Position numbers and translations under genes: made by a program. 64,000 bases of DNA from contig JAESUZ010005528.1 of NCBI GenBank assembly GCA_017311185.1, positions 248,001 through 312,000 on the forward strand, in the 5' to 3' direction. The notes under the pieces were generated by a model that searched no databases, had not been told where the DNA came from, and was given only the letters and a program-made list of their open reading frames with translations. Positions 35,721-46,720 of the stretch are shown piece by piece. The first letter of the stretch is position 1; the number at the start of each line of letters is the position of its first letter. The DNA is from Proteles cristata cristata (taxonomy: Eukaryota; Chordata; Mammalia; Carnivora; Hyaenidae).

Positions 35721-37414
35721 GCCGTGTTCTCGTTATTATTGTTCATGTTGCTGTCGGGTGATGAATGTCTGGCTGTCACCATAAGTGAGCTTTCCGGCAG
35801 CAGGACCACCTGTGTGGCTCCACTGTTACCTCATCCCTGCAGCAGATGGTACATACTAGATGCTCAAACACCATTTGAATGAATGAATGGCCAGAAAATG
35901 AAGAAATGAGTCCATCTGTTCATTTGGGGGTCGCTACCAGGTGGCTTCTTGAGAAGCATCACTGCCACTTGCAGTCCTGGACCTTGTGATAAAGCCCACG
36001 GATCGTCAGTGTTCAGGTGCAACATTTGCACATGGAAGGGCCTTCAGTTCTTCTTCCTATATGGCAGGCCGTATGCACCTTGATGGTAGACTTGCTGTTT
36101 CCCGCCTAGCAGACTGTCCGTGCATCTCTGGGAGGGTGCTGCTGCCTTTGGAGAGGCTCTGAGAGGGGCGGAATCCCCCGGGATGGTGGTGGAGCCAGCG
36201 TATGCCCCGGGTAGCTGGCCCCCTGCAGCACCTGCATCATCCCCTGCCCTGCACCAGTACCCTACAAGGGGTTAAGCCCCTACCCTGCTGCAGATGCTGC
36301 TGACCATGAGTCCCCCAAAGGTGGACGAAGCCACTGTCCCCAGGCCCTCACAGTGATCCGTGTCCTGCATCACCTCTTGGATCACGGCAGCTCTTGGGAG
36401 CCATCCCCATGCATAGCCCAGATACCACATCTGCAGTCCACACCAGTTTAAAACCATTGAGCAAAGCAGTTGTTGAAGCCACATGCTTATGAGATGCATC
36501 CATCAACTTAGGAACCTTTCCATGCTGGGGGGTGTCATTCCCAGGGGGGCATTGTGTCTTGCAGTTGGAGAGGAGTACCCAAGAGTCCCAGGGGCCCTTT
36601 GGTCATGGAGACCATGGGAGGGGTGCTCTGCCTCAGAAGGGCAGGAGCTGTCTGGAAGGGAGCCTGTGGTGTCACATGCTTGTCCCCTGCCAACCAGTCA
36701 GCTGATAAGAGGGTCCGAGTTTGGGCCTCAAAGTGCAGAAGACAGAGCTCTGGCTTTATAGCTGTTATTTTTGCAAATGGCGGGTGCCATCTGCACAACC
36801 CAACCGCCCCCACTCGGTGCCCTGCTACAGCTAGCTCACCTTCCCACCTGACCTCACCTCTCACTTTTGGGCTTGGTACAGATACTCCATGGGGGTAGCT
36901 CACGGAGTGCCCCTCCCGCCTCCCAGGTAACCTCCAGGTCTGTCTTTCCCACATGAGTTTTCCAGGGAATGGGCCAGGGGGCCATGGGTGGATGAGGGAC
37001 AGTGAAGCAGAATGCTAAGAAGCACAGACACTTCTCAAGGTCCTACAGACTTGCCTGAGAATGCGATTCTGGGTAACTGTGTGTGTGTGGTGCCTCTGTC
37101 TGCTTTTTTGCATATTCCACTGAAATCTTGGCTTGACTACATTCAAACAGGGTGATCTTGGGCCTCAAGCTTCTGAGAGTGTTGAAGTGGAATTTTAATG
37201 CCTACCTCACCCGGTTCACTGTGGAATTTAGTGAACTAGAATTCCTGAATTGCTTAAGGCGACGGCTGGTCCTTGCTAAGCAATCAAAAAGTGGCATTAC
37301 TGTCACTGCTGTGTTAAGCGGTCAGAGGTGCCATCTTGGTTTCTGATTCTAGTCAGAACAATTCCTCATATTCAGTGACTTGTGGCCTCCTCAAGGGGCT
37401 GGATTTTTGTTCTT

Positions 37415-37995
37415 ATTTTAAGGTATAACTCGGAGCAAAGCATTCATCATTTTAAAGTATGCGGTTCAGTGGTTCGTAGTATATTCACAAGGTTGTACAG
37501 CCATTCCCACTGTCTAATTCCAGAACATTCACTTCTCCCTAACAAGTCCCATTAGCAGTCACTTCCTATCTTCCATGTGCCCCAGCCCTTGGCAACCACT
37601 GACCTGCCTTCTGTCTATGAGTTTGCTTTCTCTGAACATCTCATATAAATGGAGTCACATAACATGTGGCCTTTTGTGGCTGGCTTCTTTCACAGACCAT
37701 AATGTCGTCACAGTTCATCCGCATTGTGACGTGGGCTCTGTGTGTCACTCCTTTATGGCCAATGATATTCTGCTGTGTAGATGTAGCACAATGGTTTATC
37801 CATTTGTCAGTTGATGTACAAGTGGGTTGTTTCCACTGTGGGGCTGTTGACGAGAAGAGCCACCATGAACCTTTGTGTACAAGTTCTGCATGCACACTTA
37901 TTTTCTGTTCTCTTGGGTGGGAACGGGATTGTTGGATCATGTGGTAACTCTGTGTTGAGCTTTTCAAGGGACTGCCAGACTGCTTTCCTCAGAGC
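37415..37995 (-). mobile_element. Old LINE-1 3' portion
   Basis: 'ggttgtacagccattcccac', 'ttggcaaccactgacctgcc', 'catataaatggagtcacata' and 'gtgggaacgggattgttgga' follow the antisense 3' part of old mammalian L1 elements (L1M type). Many changes and stop codons; inactive. Confidence 0.82.
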
Positions 37996-38544
37996 TCCGT
38001 TTCAGAAGGACCCTCACAGCTCAGATAGGACTTTTGTGTTAGCAAATGAAGAGGGTCATGGGAAGGAGCCAGGAAAGCCCGCTGAACGGCATGGAGAGCC
38101 TGGGGTGCTCACACACAAGGCTTCAGACCCCAGCCTCCCCTCACAGATCCAGACCCCATCCTTGAGGAGAGCCACGGGGGCGTCTCTACTGCCGTGCACT
38201 ACCCCCTTCCTCCCTCATGCTCCCTCCTTTGCTGACTGTGTTCTTTGCTTTCTAACTGCTTTAAACCACATGCTGCCCTCCCCCTGCATCCCACACCTGC
38301 TAGGAATGGTCTGGGCACTTGGCCAGTCTACACTGAAAAGGAATACATTGGAGGCCAAGTCATTTCACACCCGTCTTTACCACTCACCTTAATCTGGAAA
38401 TGTTCTGAGCCAAAGAACAGTGTCGTTTCAGTGTCTTGGGGGCAGAAAATCCTCTGGGGAGATAGTGTTTTCTTCTCAAACATGTCCACTCCCTTCAGAG
38501 TGAGTGAGTGAATCCAGGTGAAGAAAGAACTTGTCGACTGTGTA

Positions 38545-38665
38545 AACATTCCTTAGTCTCTCTGACACTCAGTGTGTTCATCTGTAAAATGAGTTTAAAA
38601 TCGCCTACCTGATAAGGGGATTCAGTGAGGTGTACAGTTCCCAGTACAGTGCTTAAGGTGCTCAA
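38545..38665 (+). mobile_element. MIR 3' fragment
   Basis: 'ttagtctctctgacactcag', 'ttcatctgtaaaatgagttt', 'tcgcctacctgataagggga' and 'cccagtacagtgcttaag' fit the 3' half of MIR. Confidence 0.8.
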
Positions 38666-38679
38666 GAATTGGGATTCTA

Positions 38680-38903
38680 GGGGCGCCTGGGTGGCTCAGT
38701 CAGTTAAGTGTTAGACTTCGACTCAGGTCATGATCTCACGGTTCGTGGGTTCGAGCCCCGCGTTAGGCTCTGTGCTGACTGCCAGCTCAGAGCCTGGAGC
38801 CCGTTTCAGATTCTGTGTCTCCCTCTCTCTCTGACCCTCCCCTGCTCACGCTGTCTGTCTGTCTCTGTCTCTCTCTCTCTCAGGAATAAATTTTAAAAAA
38901 AAG
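38680..38903 (+). mobile_element. Felid SINE (young)
   Basis: Head ggggcgcctgggtggctcag, CpG-rich body 'gatctcacggttcgtgggtt' and 'cgagccccgcgttaggc', CT tract and A tail. It is the last SINE before the hinge exon at 40335, about 1.4 kb upstream. Confidence 0.95.
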
Positions 38904-39599
38904 AAATGGGACTCCTCTCCCTGGCTGCCCTCCCTCCCTGTCAGGAGTAAGTGACTTATGCAGACACTGGGATCGTTCAGTACCATTCACACCCTCCCCT
39001 CCCCATCCCTGTCCTTCCGCCTTGCTGCGTTCCTCAAGCCTGCATTTTAGTCTGCCCCATATGGGGCCTCGGGATCCTCACAGTGTAGACCCGGGAACAG
39101 CCAGTTCTCAGATCACCGTGGGTGCTCTCAGGGGAGGCAACACAAGCCAAATCCTCTTAGGGCAGATCGGATTATGACCCGGGTCATTTTGCAGCACAGA
39201 TTCGCAGGTCACGGCGGTGGCATACACGGCCAGGTGGTGTCCAGCCTGGCCACCTCCAAGTCCCCGGGGAAAGCAGACTCCCCGAAGGGGCTTGCATAGT
39301 CTAGGTTTACCTGTTGGCCTCCCTGGGTTTCGGTTTCCTGCCCCAGGAGATCCTAGCTAGAGGCCAGAGCTTTGCATTACAGTCAGGTTTGAAGTCATCT
39401 GAGCACTGCGTGCCATGAGGGGAAGCGTGGGTTTCTGCAGCCCCAGATCCTGGGCCCCGACTCATCCTGGCACCGCGCTCAGCTGCGAAAGTGCTGAGGC
39501 AAAGACACACCCCCTGCCCAGGGGTCAGTGGGCCAGACAAGATGTGGAATCGAGCGGCTATAGATGAAAAAGCCAATGAGTGGATAAATCGTGTTTCAG

Positions 39600-39745
39600 G
39601 CCAGGGGCTCATAATGCACAAATGATTATTTTAAAATAATTTTTATAACTAATGAGTATTAATATTTTACTTAAATATTATATGTGATGTGTCTAATATG
39701 TAATATATTAGTATAGTATTTACAAATAATAAACGATTATATGAT
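39600..39745. repeat. AT-rich low-complexity tract
   Basis: About 145 bases of TA-rich sequence with repeated short TAATAT/TATTA words. No element recognised. Confidence 0.75.
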
Positions 39746-40334
39746 TAATACCAAAAGTCTAGGAAGCAGAAAAGCATGAAGGGACAAAAATCACTGTCCT
39801 GTCGCCTTTGAGATGACTCTCTTCAGAAGTGTCAGTCCATTCAGAAAACTAAAAGACAACAACAACAACAAAACCAGAAAGCTTAGCTAGGAATCATGAA
39901 TCACGATGCAACCAGGCTTTTGTTCAGCAATGTGTCTCCCAGGCCTAAGTGGTTCCCTCGGAGCCTCTGGAACTGGGTGGGGGAACAAGGGGGTGGGAAT
40001 GGGAGGGCATTTGAAAAATCCATCTTTTGAGGACTAGCCCACATAGAAAGTTCTATCCAAGCGAACTGAGGCTCTTAGCCTTTTGGGTGATCTTTACAGT
40101 CACTCTTTAAGAATTACCTGGGAGTTACACACACAGACAAACCTTCCTCTCTGCCTGGCCCCTCTGGCCGCCAAGCCTCTCTTCTTGGGAAATGTGTTCA
40201 TGGCACCTTTTCCCACTGTTCCTATTCTAAGTGTCGAGTGAGTCCCGGCAGCATCAGGAGATGGAAGCTTCCAGCTCAGGCCACACAGGCCTGGCCATTT
40301 GTGACCCCTGATTTGACTTCTCTCTCATTTCCAG

Positions 40335-40495
40335 CTGTCAGGAATGACAGGAACAAGAAAAAGAAGGAGCCTTCGAAGCAGGAATGCACGGAAAGCTATG
40401 AAATGACAGCTGAGCTGGACGATCTCACAGAGAAGATCCGAAAAGCTCACCAGGAAACCTTCCCGTCGCTCTGCCAGCTGGGTAAATACACCACG
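40335..40495 (+). CDS. RARB: RARB exon, hinge and start of ligand-binding domain (residues 150-203)
   Basis: This 161-nt exon encodes the D (hinge) region and helix 1 of retinoic acid receptor beta. It starts after a pyrimidine-rich acceptor (ctctcatttccag) with two bases that complete a split codon; a T from the previous exon would give Ser150 as in the human protein. Residues 151-160 read [10 protein letters not shown], a basic stretch resembling a nuclear localisation signal next to the DNA-binding domain. The following segment, with [15 protein letters not shown], is beta-specific; RARA and RARG differ strongly here. Helix 1 carries [18 protein letters not shown], common to all RARs. The exon ends on a complete codon (Thr203) at a good donor, acg|gtaaga. 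Residue 162 is Pro where I recall Thr in human RARB. This exon is out of phase if skipped alone (161 nt), so loss would shift the frame. Confidence 0.97.
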
Positions 40496-40727
40496 GTAAG
40501 AGATGCTTCCGCCCGAGGCTGCTGGGAGCGTAGGTGCCTTGTGTGCATGCTCGCTCCCTCCTTCCCTCTCCCCTTGCCCTGGAGGGGATGCCCCCCAAAT
40601 TCAGCCCAGAACATGCCAGTGGATTGAGCGGGGCAATGCAGTGGTCACCCCCATCCGTGTGGCAGCCTCTGCACTCTCCCTGAGTAGGCTGGATGTCTCC
40701 CCCGCTCCAGTCACACAAGCCTGTGTG

Positions 40728-40870
40728 CACTCAAGAAACACAGACTGAGCACTTCCTGTGTGTAGGCTGTGTGCAAGGCACTGGCAACACGAGTGACTAC
40801 GAGAAGGTCGCTCCTCGGAGGGACATACAGTCTGGTGAGGGAGACCAGTGAAACCGGTGAGGGGTTGCAC
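40728..40870 (+). repeat. Unnamed old interspersed repeat
   Basis: 'gactgagcacttcctgtgtg', 'ctgtgtgcaaggcactggca' and 'agggacatacagtctggtga' match the start of the mammal-wide repeat seen at 47215. It lies about 230 bases past the hinge exon's donor. Confidence 0.6.
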
Positions 40871-41254
40871 CAATCATGCAGGTGCCTGGACAGAGCCCAG
40901 TGTCACCGGAAGGGGGCAGGCTTGTAAAAGCACCCATCCAGCTGTACAGTCCAGCCAACATTATGGGGGCCCGCGACTGGGCCACGGCCTGGCTTGAGAG
41001 AGGGTGTCCAACCCCTAAGCCAGGGCCGGGGAAGGCCCAGGCGTGACTCCTCCCCCAGAAGGCGGGAGTGCCCCATGCACCCGAAATGGCTTTTGCTGCT
41101 GGTAGATATGCAGAGAAGGTGGGAGGAGAGGATGTGGGCTCAAGGATGGGTGGCATATATTGATCTGGTCCAGGACGTGTCATGAACGACCCAGGAAGTA
41201 CTTCAATTTTTTTAAACTGGGTTTTGCTTGTATTATGTTCACTGATACCGATTT

Positions 41255-41326
41255 CCACGGCATGGCACATAATAGGTACTCAATAAGTATCTGTTGAATG
41301 AATGAACGAACGAATGATTGAATATA
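41255..41326 (+). repeat. MIR/L2-type 3' end with GAAT repeats
   Basis: 'catggcacataataggtact', 'caataagtatctgttgaatg' and 'aatgaacgaacgaatg' are the typical 3' end of L2 or MIR elements. Too short to choose between them. Confidence 0.65.
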
Positions 41327-41413
41327 ACTAGAATGCTGTTCTGGCCTCTTTAAGTAGCATGTGACTTGCCCAAGATGCTGGAAAATGTATTTTTTTTAAA
41401 AATCCCATTATCT

Positions 41414-41605
41414 GGGGCACCTGGGTGGCTCAGTGGGTTGAGGCCCACTTTTGATTTCAGTTCAGGCCATGATCTCACAGTTGTGCGTGGAGCCCCACAT
41501 CGGGTTTCATGATGACAGCATGGAGGCTGCTTGGGTTTCTCTCTCTTCCTTTTTCTCTGCCTCCCCCCCCACCCACAAAAATAAGCATTTAAAAAAAATT
41601 TTAAA
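41414..41605 (+). mobile_element. Felid SINE, slightly shortened
   Basis: 'ggggcacctgggtggctcag', 'caggccatgatctcacagtt', a shorter middle (lacks the usual gacagctcagagcctgg block) and a short A-rich tail. Confidence 0.9.
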
Positions 41606-42146
41606 CCCAAGTATAGCCTTTGCCGGCGCGTGACTGGCATGCTGGAAAGAGGAGACTGTGAGAGCTCCTGAAGATAAAGAGGAAACAGTGATGTGGAGAG
41701 AGAAGGAGCAGCGAGCACAGAGGGAGCTCCCGGACGTGACTTTGGGGGAGGGGTGCTGTCCCTGCTTTTCTGTGAAATGGAGCCGTAACCAGGGGCAGGC
41801 CCGGAGGGTTTGCTGGAGATTGGCTCAAGAACACCTTGGGGCAGCTTCTTGGGTGCCCACGAGGCCGCACAGGGGTGGCAGCAGCGTTAGACGGGCCCAG
41901 ACGGAAGACTCTGGCTCAGGAAGGACCTTGAGTGGTGCTCCCCGAACCCCGGCGTGCTCGCTTCTGGCAGCACCTGGCCGTCTCACTGCCGTGCACATTC
42001 CGACTCAGCCGGTCAGGGTAGTGATGGGGGCGGTGGTGTTTCTAACCAGCTTCTCGGTGACCGTGCTGTGCATGGCAAAGGCCATGAGCCGGACTTGAGT
42101 AGCCAGACCCGGGAGGACTCTGGGGCTCACCCAGACCCGTGGGGAC

Positions 42147-42315
42147 AAGGATCATCCTTTGGAGAGGGATCCAAAAGGACTCTTCCCCGTCCACCTCTCT
42201 CTGGGGAGACACTGTCCATCCCCATCATCCCAAGCACTTTGTGGGAACTTTCTGCACCTCTTTTGATCCAACAGGGAAAATGGAAACACACTTCCCTCTC
42301 CAAAGGATGATCCTT
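42147..42315. repeat. Perfect 23-bp inverted repeat with 123-base spacer
   Basis: The arm at 42147-42169 begins aaggatcatcctttggag, and its exact reverse complement occupies 42293-42315 (ending ctccaaaggatgatcctt). All 23 positions match. The outer part of each arm is itself almost palindromic (aggatcatcct). The spacer shows no transposon features I recognise and the flanks show no clear target-site duplication. Origin unknown. Confidence 0.95.
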
Positions 42316-43124
42316 AACTAGAGGGCAGCCGACCTCCTTCCAGAAGCACTCTGCCCATTTGTGGGATCAAGGCTGCTCTGATCCAGCCTCTCATCTGGCT
42401 TTTCTCTTCATTTCTACTCCCCATACACAGATCTAGCTCAGTTTTTATTGTAAGCAACTTCAAATCCTTTCTGGAAGTGGGCGGGGATATAAATAAATAA
42501 CAGCAGCCATAACACATTCTCGGCAAGCTCTTAGCTCCGAGTTGAGCATTTTTTTTTTATAAAGAGTTTTTTTTAGACAGCCAGTTGCTCCCACTGGAGG
42601 GAACTTCCTGCCGTCTTCACTAGCCTGGCATCCCTGTCGGATGCCTTTGGAATAAGTGGGCAGAGAGGAATTAAAAAGGCAGCTAGCCACCCACCGACAG
42701 ACCTTTGAAAGAGTAGTTCTTTTTCTTCTCAAATTAGGGTAGATTTGGGACAAGTGGTCAGGCCTAAGGAGGCAGCAGAAATGGGTGGGGAGGCAGGAAC
42801 ATATGCTCCCCCGCCCCCGCCCTCCATGCCCGGCCTGGGCCAGGGCACTCACCTCCAAGCTTCAGAGTTAGTGTCCTTGGGAAGATTCCTAACCAATGAC
42901 CACCCCTGCAAAAACCAGGAGGAGTGGGAGGGGATCCCAGGGGAAGGGTGGGAAATAGGGCAGGGGCCCCTAGTTCTAGAGGAATCTCCAAAACAGAATG
43001 AAGAAGCAACCCAGAGGCAGCGTCCTAGCTCCGAGGATATTCCCTCTGCTTCCGTAGGTCCAACTCCAGCAACTGTGTCATTGGGTTTGGGGGCTTCGTA
43101 GACCTGGGGTCTTGCCTGGGCCAC

Positions 43125-43265
43125 AGCACTGGGTGACCTTGGATCCACCACAGGAGCCTCGGCCCCTCCTCTGTAGAAGTGGATTTGCCCAGTGCCCACC
43201 CCACGGGGTTGCTGGGAAGGCTAAGTGAGATGGCTGCACCAGCATGCCCAGAGCAGGGCCTGGTG
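43125..43265 (+). mobile_element. MIR-like fragment
   Basis: 'gggtgaccttggatccacca', 'cctctgtagaagtggattt' and 'ggttgctgggaaggctaagt' follow the middle to 3' part of MIR. Diverged. Confidence 0.5.
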
Positions 43266-43614
43266 GAGAGAGCTGTGAAATGGGCAGGTGCCCTCTCCAG
43301 CAAGTGATGAACACGGTGTGGACATACGCTGCCCTCCACAGGGCTCGTGTGGTTGCGCTGTGGAGATTTACAGAGCCCTTAATCAACTCAGAAACATGAC
43401 CACCAACAGAAACATTACACAGACCTCCAAAAGACCTACCAGGAAACGAGTGCTTAAGAAAAGGAAGGGTATTGTGAGTGGTTCCGGCCATTTACAGACT
43501 TGGCCTTCGTTCTAGAAAACTGACACTGGGATCAGCCCAAGGATCAGAACCTGACACTGGGGAGGTCAGCCTCCTCCCCGCAGGAGAGATATACCTGGTG
43601 GGGGTGGATGATGG

Positions 43615-43725
43615 GGGCGTTGCGAGGCCCGAGTTCTAATCTCCACTCTGCCACCTCCCAGTTGTCTGACCTTGAACCAGCTCTTATCTTTGGTGAGCCT
43701 GTTTCCTGCCAGTAAACATACCTGC
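43615..43725 (+). mobile_element. MIR fragment
   Basis: 'ggcccgagttctaatctcca', 'ctctgccacctcccagttgt' and 'ctgaccttgaaccagctct' are the central part of MIR. Confidence 0.75.
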
Positions 43726-43771
43726 CCTGTATCACTGCACTTTGATTTTCCGACACACGTTTACTGTATCC

Positions 43772-44253
43772 CTACTGTATTCATCTCCTTGGGCCGCCAT
43801 AACAAAGTGCCACGAACTGGGTGGCGTAAGTCAATGGAAATTTATTATCTCTCAGCTCTGGAAGCTGGAAGTCCAATATTAAGATGTCAGCGGGGCCATG
43901 CTCTCTCTAACGGCTCTAGGGAAGAATCCTTCCTTGCCTCTTATAGCTTCTGCTGTTGAGGGCGATTCTTGGCACTCCCCAGCTTACAGAAGCATTACTC
44001 CAAGCCTCTGTCTTCACATGATCATCTCCTGTCCCTGCGTTTCCATATCACCCTCCCTCCACGCGCATCTTTCTCTGTCCACGTTTCCTGTCATCACCGG
44101 TCATACTAGATGGAGTCTGACCTCATGACCTCATTTTAAGCTGATAACCTGTGTGAAGACCCCATTTCCAAATAGGGTTACATTCTGAAGTTCCGGGGCA
44201 TTAGGACCTCGACATATCTTTGGGGGGAGGGGGACGCAATTCAACCCGTAACA
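43772..44253 (-). mobile_element. Solitary LTR, MLT1-like (ERVL-MaLR)
   Basis: In antisense the order follows MLT1 LTRs: 'gggccgccataacaaagtgc', 'gaaatttattatctctcagc', 'gctggaagtccaatattaag', 'gacctcatgacctcatttta', 'atttccaaatagggttacat' and 'cgcaattcaacccgtaacac'. About 480 bases, nearly complete. No internal retroviral coding sequence adjoins it, so it is a solo LTR. Confidence 0.85.
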
Positions 44254-45434
44254 CCTGCCGAGCATGGAATTGGAGCGCACCAACGTTTACCCTTCTGTGC
44301 GGACAGCTCTTCTGTGAAGTCTGGCTGAAAATCCAATGTTGTCACATGCTCTGCGAGCTTTTAGAAACCTCTGGCAGTACACATCACAAGTCTTTGGCTT
44401 TTAATGAAAAATGCCCTCTAGGCACTGTGCTGCATTCCCTGGATCTCACTGCGTGGTGGAGAAAGGAAAAGACATTTTCGGTCAAGGGAATCGCATGAGC
44501 ATGGCCAGGAGTTTGGCAAAGGAAGGACTTGAGGCAGAGCCTAAGGAGATAGGTCAGGGCTGGCTGGCGGAATAAGTGTATGAGCATTAGCAATAGAGAG
44601 CCAAGCGAGGTTTCTAGGCAGGAGAAGCAATGCCAAGAGGGTGAGCCCTGGCTGTTCCGTGCCTGGCCAGTCAGCAGGGTGGAGCTCTGGTTCTTTCTCA
44701 GATGTGCCCTTGGAGTTCCAGAAGCCATCAGTGGCCTTTCAGAGTAGCTGAGGCCACCCCATAATCCATCCTTTTCTGGACATACTCCGGAATCTTGATC
44801 CACACCCTCCGGACACTCCACTAAGGTCCCCCTGAATCTCTAAGATCACCAGCCCTGAAGGGGCTGCAGCTGTCCAGGGGAGCCTCATGTCCAGAATCTG
44901 AGGCAATGGGGGTGCAGGAGCACCCCTCAAACGTCACCTTCAGGGAGATCGTGCTTGCTTGTAGGCCGACTTCCAAGAAACTCTTGGGGAGGTCCTGGCT
45001 TCCAGATCCTTATCACTGCCCCCTTCCCACCGCCTACGGCTGTTACTCGGCTCTGTCTACCCAGAGGCTGCGCCATGCCAGTCCTTGCCCCCACGGGGCT
45101 GGAAGGGTGCCACGCTGCCTTTCCCTACCTGTTGGAAGAATCCAGTTCTAAGAGAATGCTAGACGTATGCTGGGGGCCTCTGTGCCTCCCTCCTCCCACC
45201 GACGGACCTCCCCTAGCTGGTACAGTCCTAAGGCCATGTCCTCATAGTGCCTAGAGGCGTGTTTGTTGGCCGTAGAGAGGGAGAGGCTGGCCTGGCGCAT
45301 ATGTTCCTTTCATAATGGTGCCAGGGATCCTTTGGCCGCCTCCCGGAAGCATCCAGCACTTCCAGCCAGGAGGGACATCGCAAGTGCAACAACAGGCCCT
45401 AGAAGACCGCAAGTTCGGGCCAGGAAGCAGAATA

Positions 45435-45800
45435 CGAGGTGACCCTGGAGCGGGAGGGCGGGTGACGTGGTGTAAAGGCGCGGGCGGCGCGAACACTGCC
45501 ACGGGGCTGCCTCCTGGGACTCCGGTGCCCCCCACTCCACAGCGGGGCATCTCGCACAAATGACGTGACTTCTCTGGGCCTCAGCCGCCGCCCCAGCCAA
45601 AGGGGGTGAGAACAGCTCCTCCCGATGAGTGCGGTGAGAGACGGACTGGGGGCCGTTGCGCGGGCGCAGACCTGGGGCGTGGAAGACAGGGGCGTCCTGC
45701 ACCCACGCCGTGGCCAGCGGCCTTGCCGGGCGGTCGACGGGCAAATTCGGGCCTAGGGAAGAGGGGCCCCCGGCAGGTGCGGCCCGGTTCCCTGGGAGAC
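45435..45800. promoter_or_regulatory. CpG-dense block inside the intron (CpG-island-like)
   Basis: By eye there are about 35 CpG pairs in roughly 365 bases, at high GC content, far above the surrounding intron. Clusters such as aaggcgcgggcggcgcgaac and gttgcgcgggcgcagac are typical of unmethylated islands. No TATA box or first exon with a clear donor and open frame is evident, so promoter activity is unproven. Confidence 0.6.
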
Positions 45801-45939
45801 ACAACTGCTCATTGTTTGGAAGATTTTGCATCGCCTCCTTGATTTAAAAAAAAAAACAAAAAAACGGGGGGGAACCCCTCTGTGTGACAAGAACGGCCGT
45901 ATAATTGGATTTCGTGGCTGGGTTGGGCTTTGCTGCTGC

Positions 45940-45967
45940 TAAAGAGGGCGGGGGGGGGAGGGGGGCC
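45940..45967. repeat. G-rich run, possible G-quadruplex
   Basis: Runs gggcggggggggg and aggggggcc on the + strand give several adjacent G tracts of three or more. It lies between the CpG-dense block and the AT-rich block. Confidence 0.7.
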
Positions 45968-46309
45968 TCCATAGCCCCCCTCCCTCCCCCACACAGCATT
46001 CTGGGAAGGCAGGCTGGGGCTCCCACCTAGAGCCCGGGCTTCCCTCCTGCCCCCTCACTGAGGAAGAGCAGGGGAGGGGAAGTGGGGACAGGGGGTGGGG
46101 GAGCGAGGGTTTGAGGAAGGCCTGCCTGTCCCCCTTGGTCTTGGCCGAGCTCCTCAGCTGTCAGCAAGGGCCTCCCCCACCACCCCCAGCTTCTCACGCC
46201 CCTTCCCCCCCAGTTTCGGACATGCTGCGGAAAACCCACGCTTGCCTGCGCGCTCCGCCTACCCGCCTTCCTTACCAGCTCAAACAAGCAGGGCTCTCCG
46301 TTTGCGGCA

Positions 46310-46720
46310 GCTGACAGATAATATATAAGCCATTTTAAACCTCATGCCTATGAATCGAGCAACCAGTATAATAAAACACCAGGTTATTTTGTGTTTTATT
46401 AACTGCCTCTTCCCTTCAGTTTGCATAATAGTGAGTTAGATTTACATGCCATTAAGACGGCGGTGCATTATTTTTAATAGAAGGGACGACAGGCTTCTCT
46501 CCCTCGGCCCGGAGCGTGATGAAGTAAGGCCCGTAGGATGCTGATGAAGGCTGCGTTCACACTCGCTGGGTCGGGGCAATGTCTTTTTTTCCAGATGGAT
46601 ACTCTGTTGTGAAATGATTTCCCGCCGCCAGCGCGCCTCTCTGTCCCTCTCTTCCGTGTCATCTTCCTACAAACTGGATAAACTGCCTATTAAATTTAAT
46701 TACAGCCCGAACGGCCGCGC
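46310..46720. other. Repeat-free AT-rich block next to CpG-dense DNA, candidate regulatory element
   Basis: Abrupt change from GC-rich to AT-rich sequence with TAAT-type words (attaaatttaattacag at about 46689, cattatttttaatagaag at about 46466) and no recognisable mobile element. This look, AT-rich core beside a CpG block in a developmental gene, is common in conserved non-coding elements. Only an inference. Confidence 0.4.

Larger units (their letters stand above)
1..40334 (+). other. RARB: Large RARB intron (3' portion), non-coding
   Basis: This is the end of the intron before the hinge exon; in human RARB the corresponding intron is also very large (from memory, tens of kilobases). It contains most of the window's mobile elements, listed separately. 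In these stretches I recognise no gene or RNA and no confident repeat: 1-1248, 5260-5820, 6250-8410, 9140-10500, 11690-12480, 14155-15185, 15420-16850, 17900-19080, 20335-21008, 22260-23815, 24965-25175, 26905-28430, 28990-29665, 32395-34000, 35725-37410 and 38910-40330. The part at 18050-18330 is AT-rich and may be an old LINE-like remnant, but I cannot assign it. Open frames here are short and either lie in SINEs or match nothing I know. Confidence 0.9.

Noticed and set aside
37213..37238. Inverted half-sites ggttcact and agtgaact, 9-10 bases apart, as a receptor binding site
   Set aside because: The half-sites are short and the spacing fits no known RAR-RXR arrangement; expected by chance.
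1..40334. RARB zinc-finger exon or the RARB2 promoter with its DR5 element
   Set aside because: I looked for the P-box CEGCKG, the second-finger motif and the GTTCAC-spacer-GTTCAC promoter repeat and found none; these should lie upstream of the window.
43772..44253. Endogenous retrovirus with coding genes
   Set aside because: Only an old LTR is present; no gag, pol or env-like sequence adjoins it.
45310..45831. Several 60-173-codon frames on both strands in the CpG-dense block
   Set aside because: They overlap each other in different frames and follow from the rarity of stop codons in GC-rich DNA.
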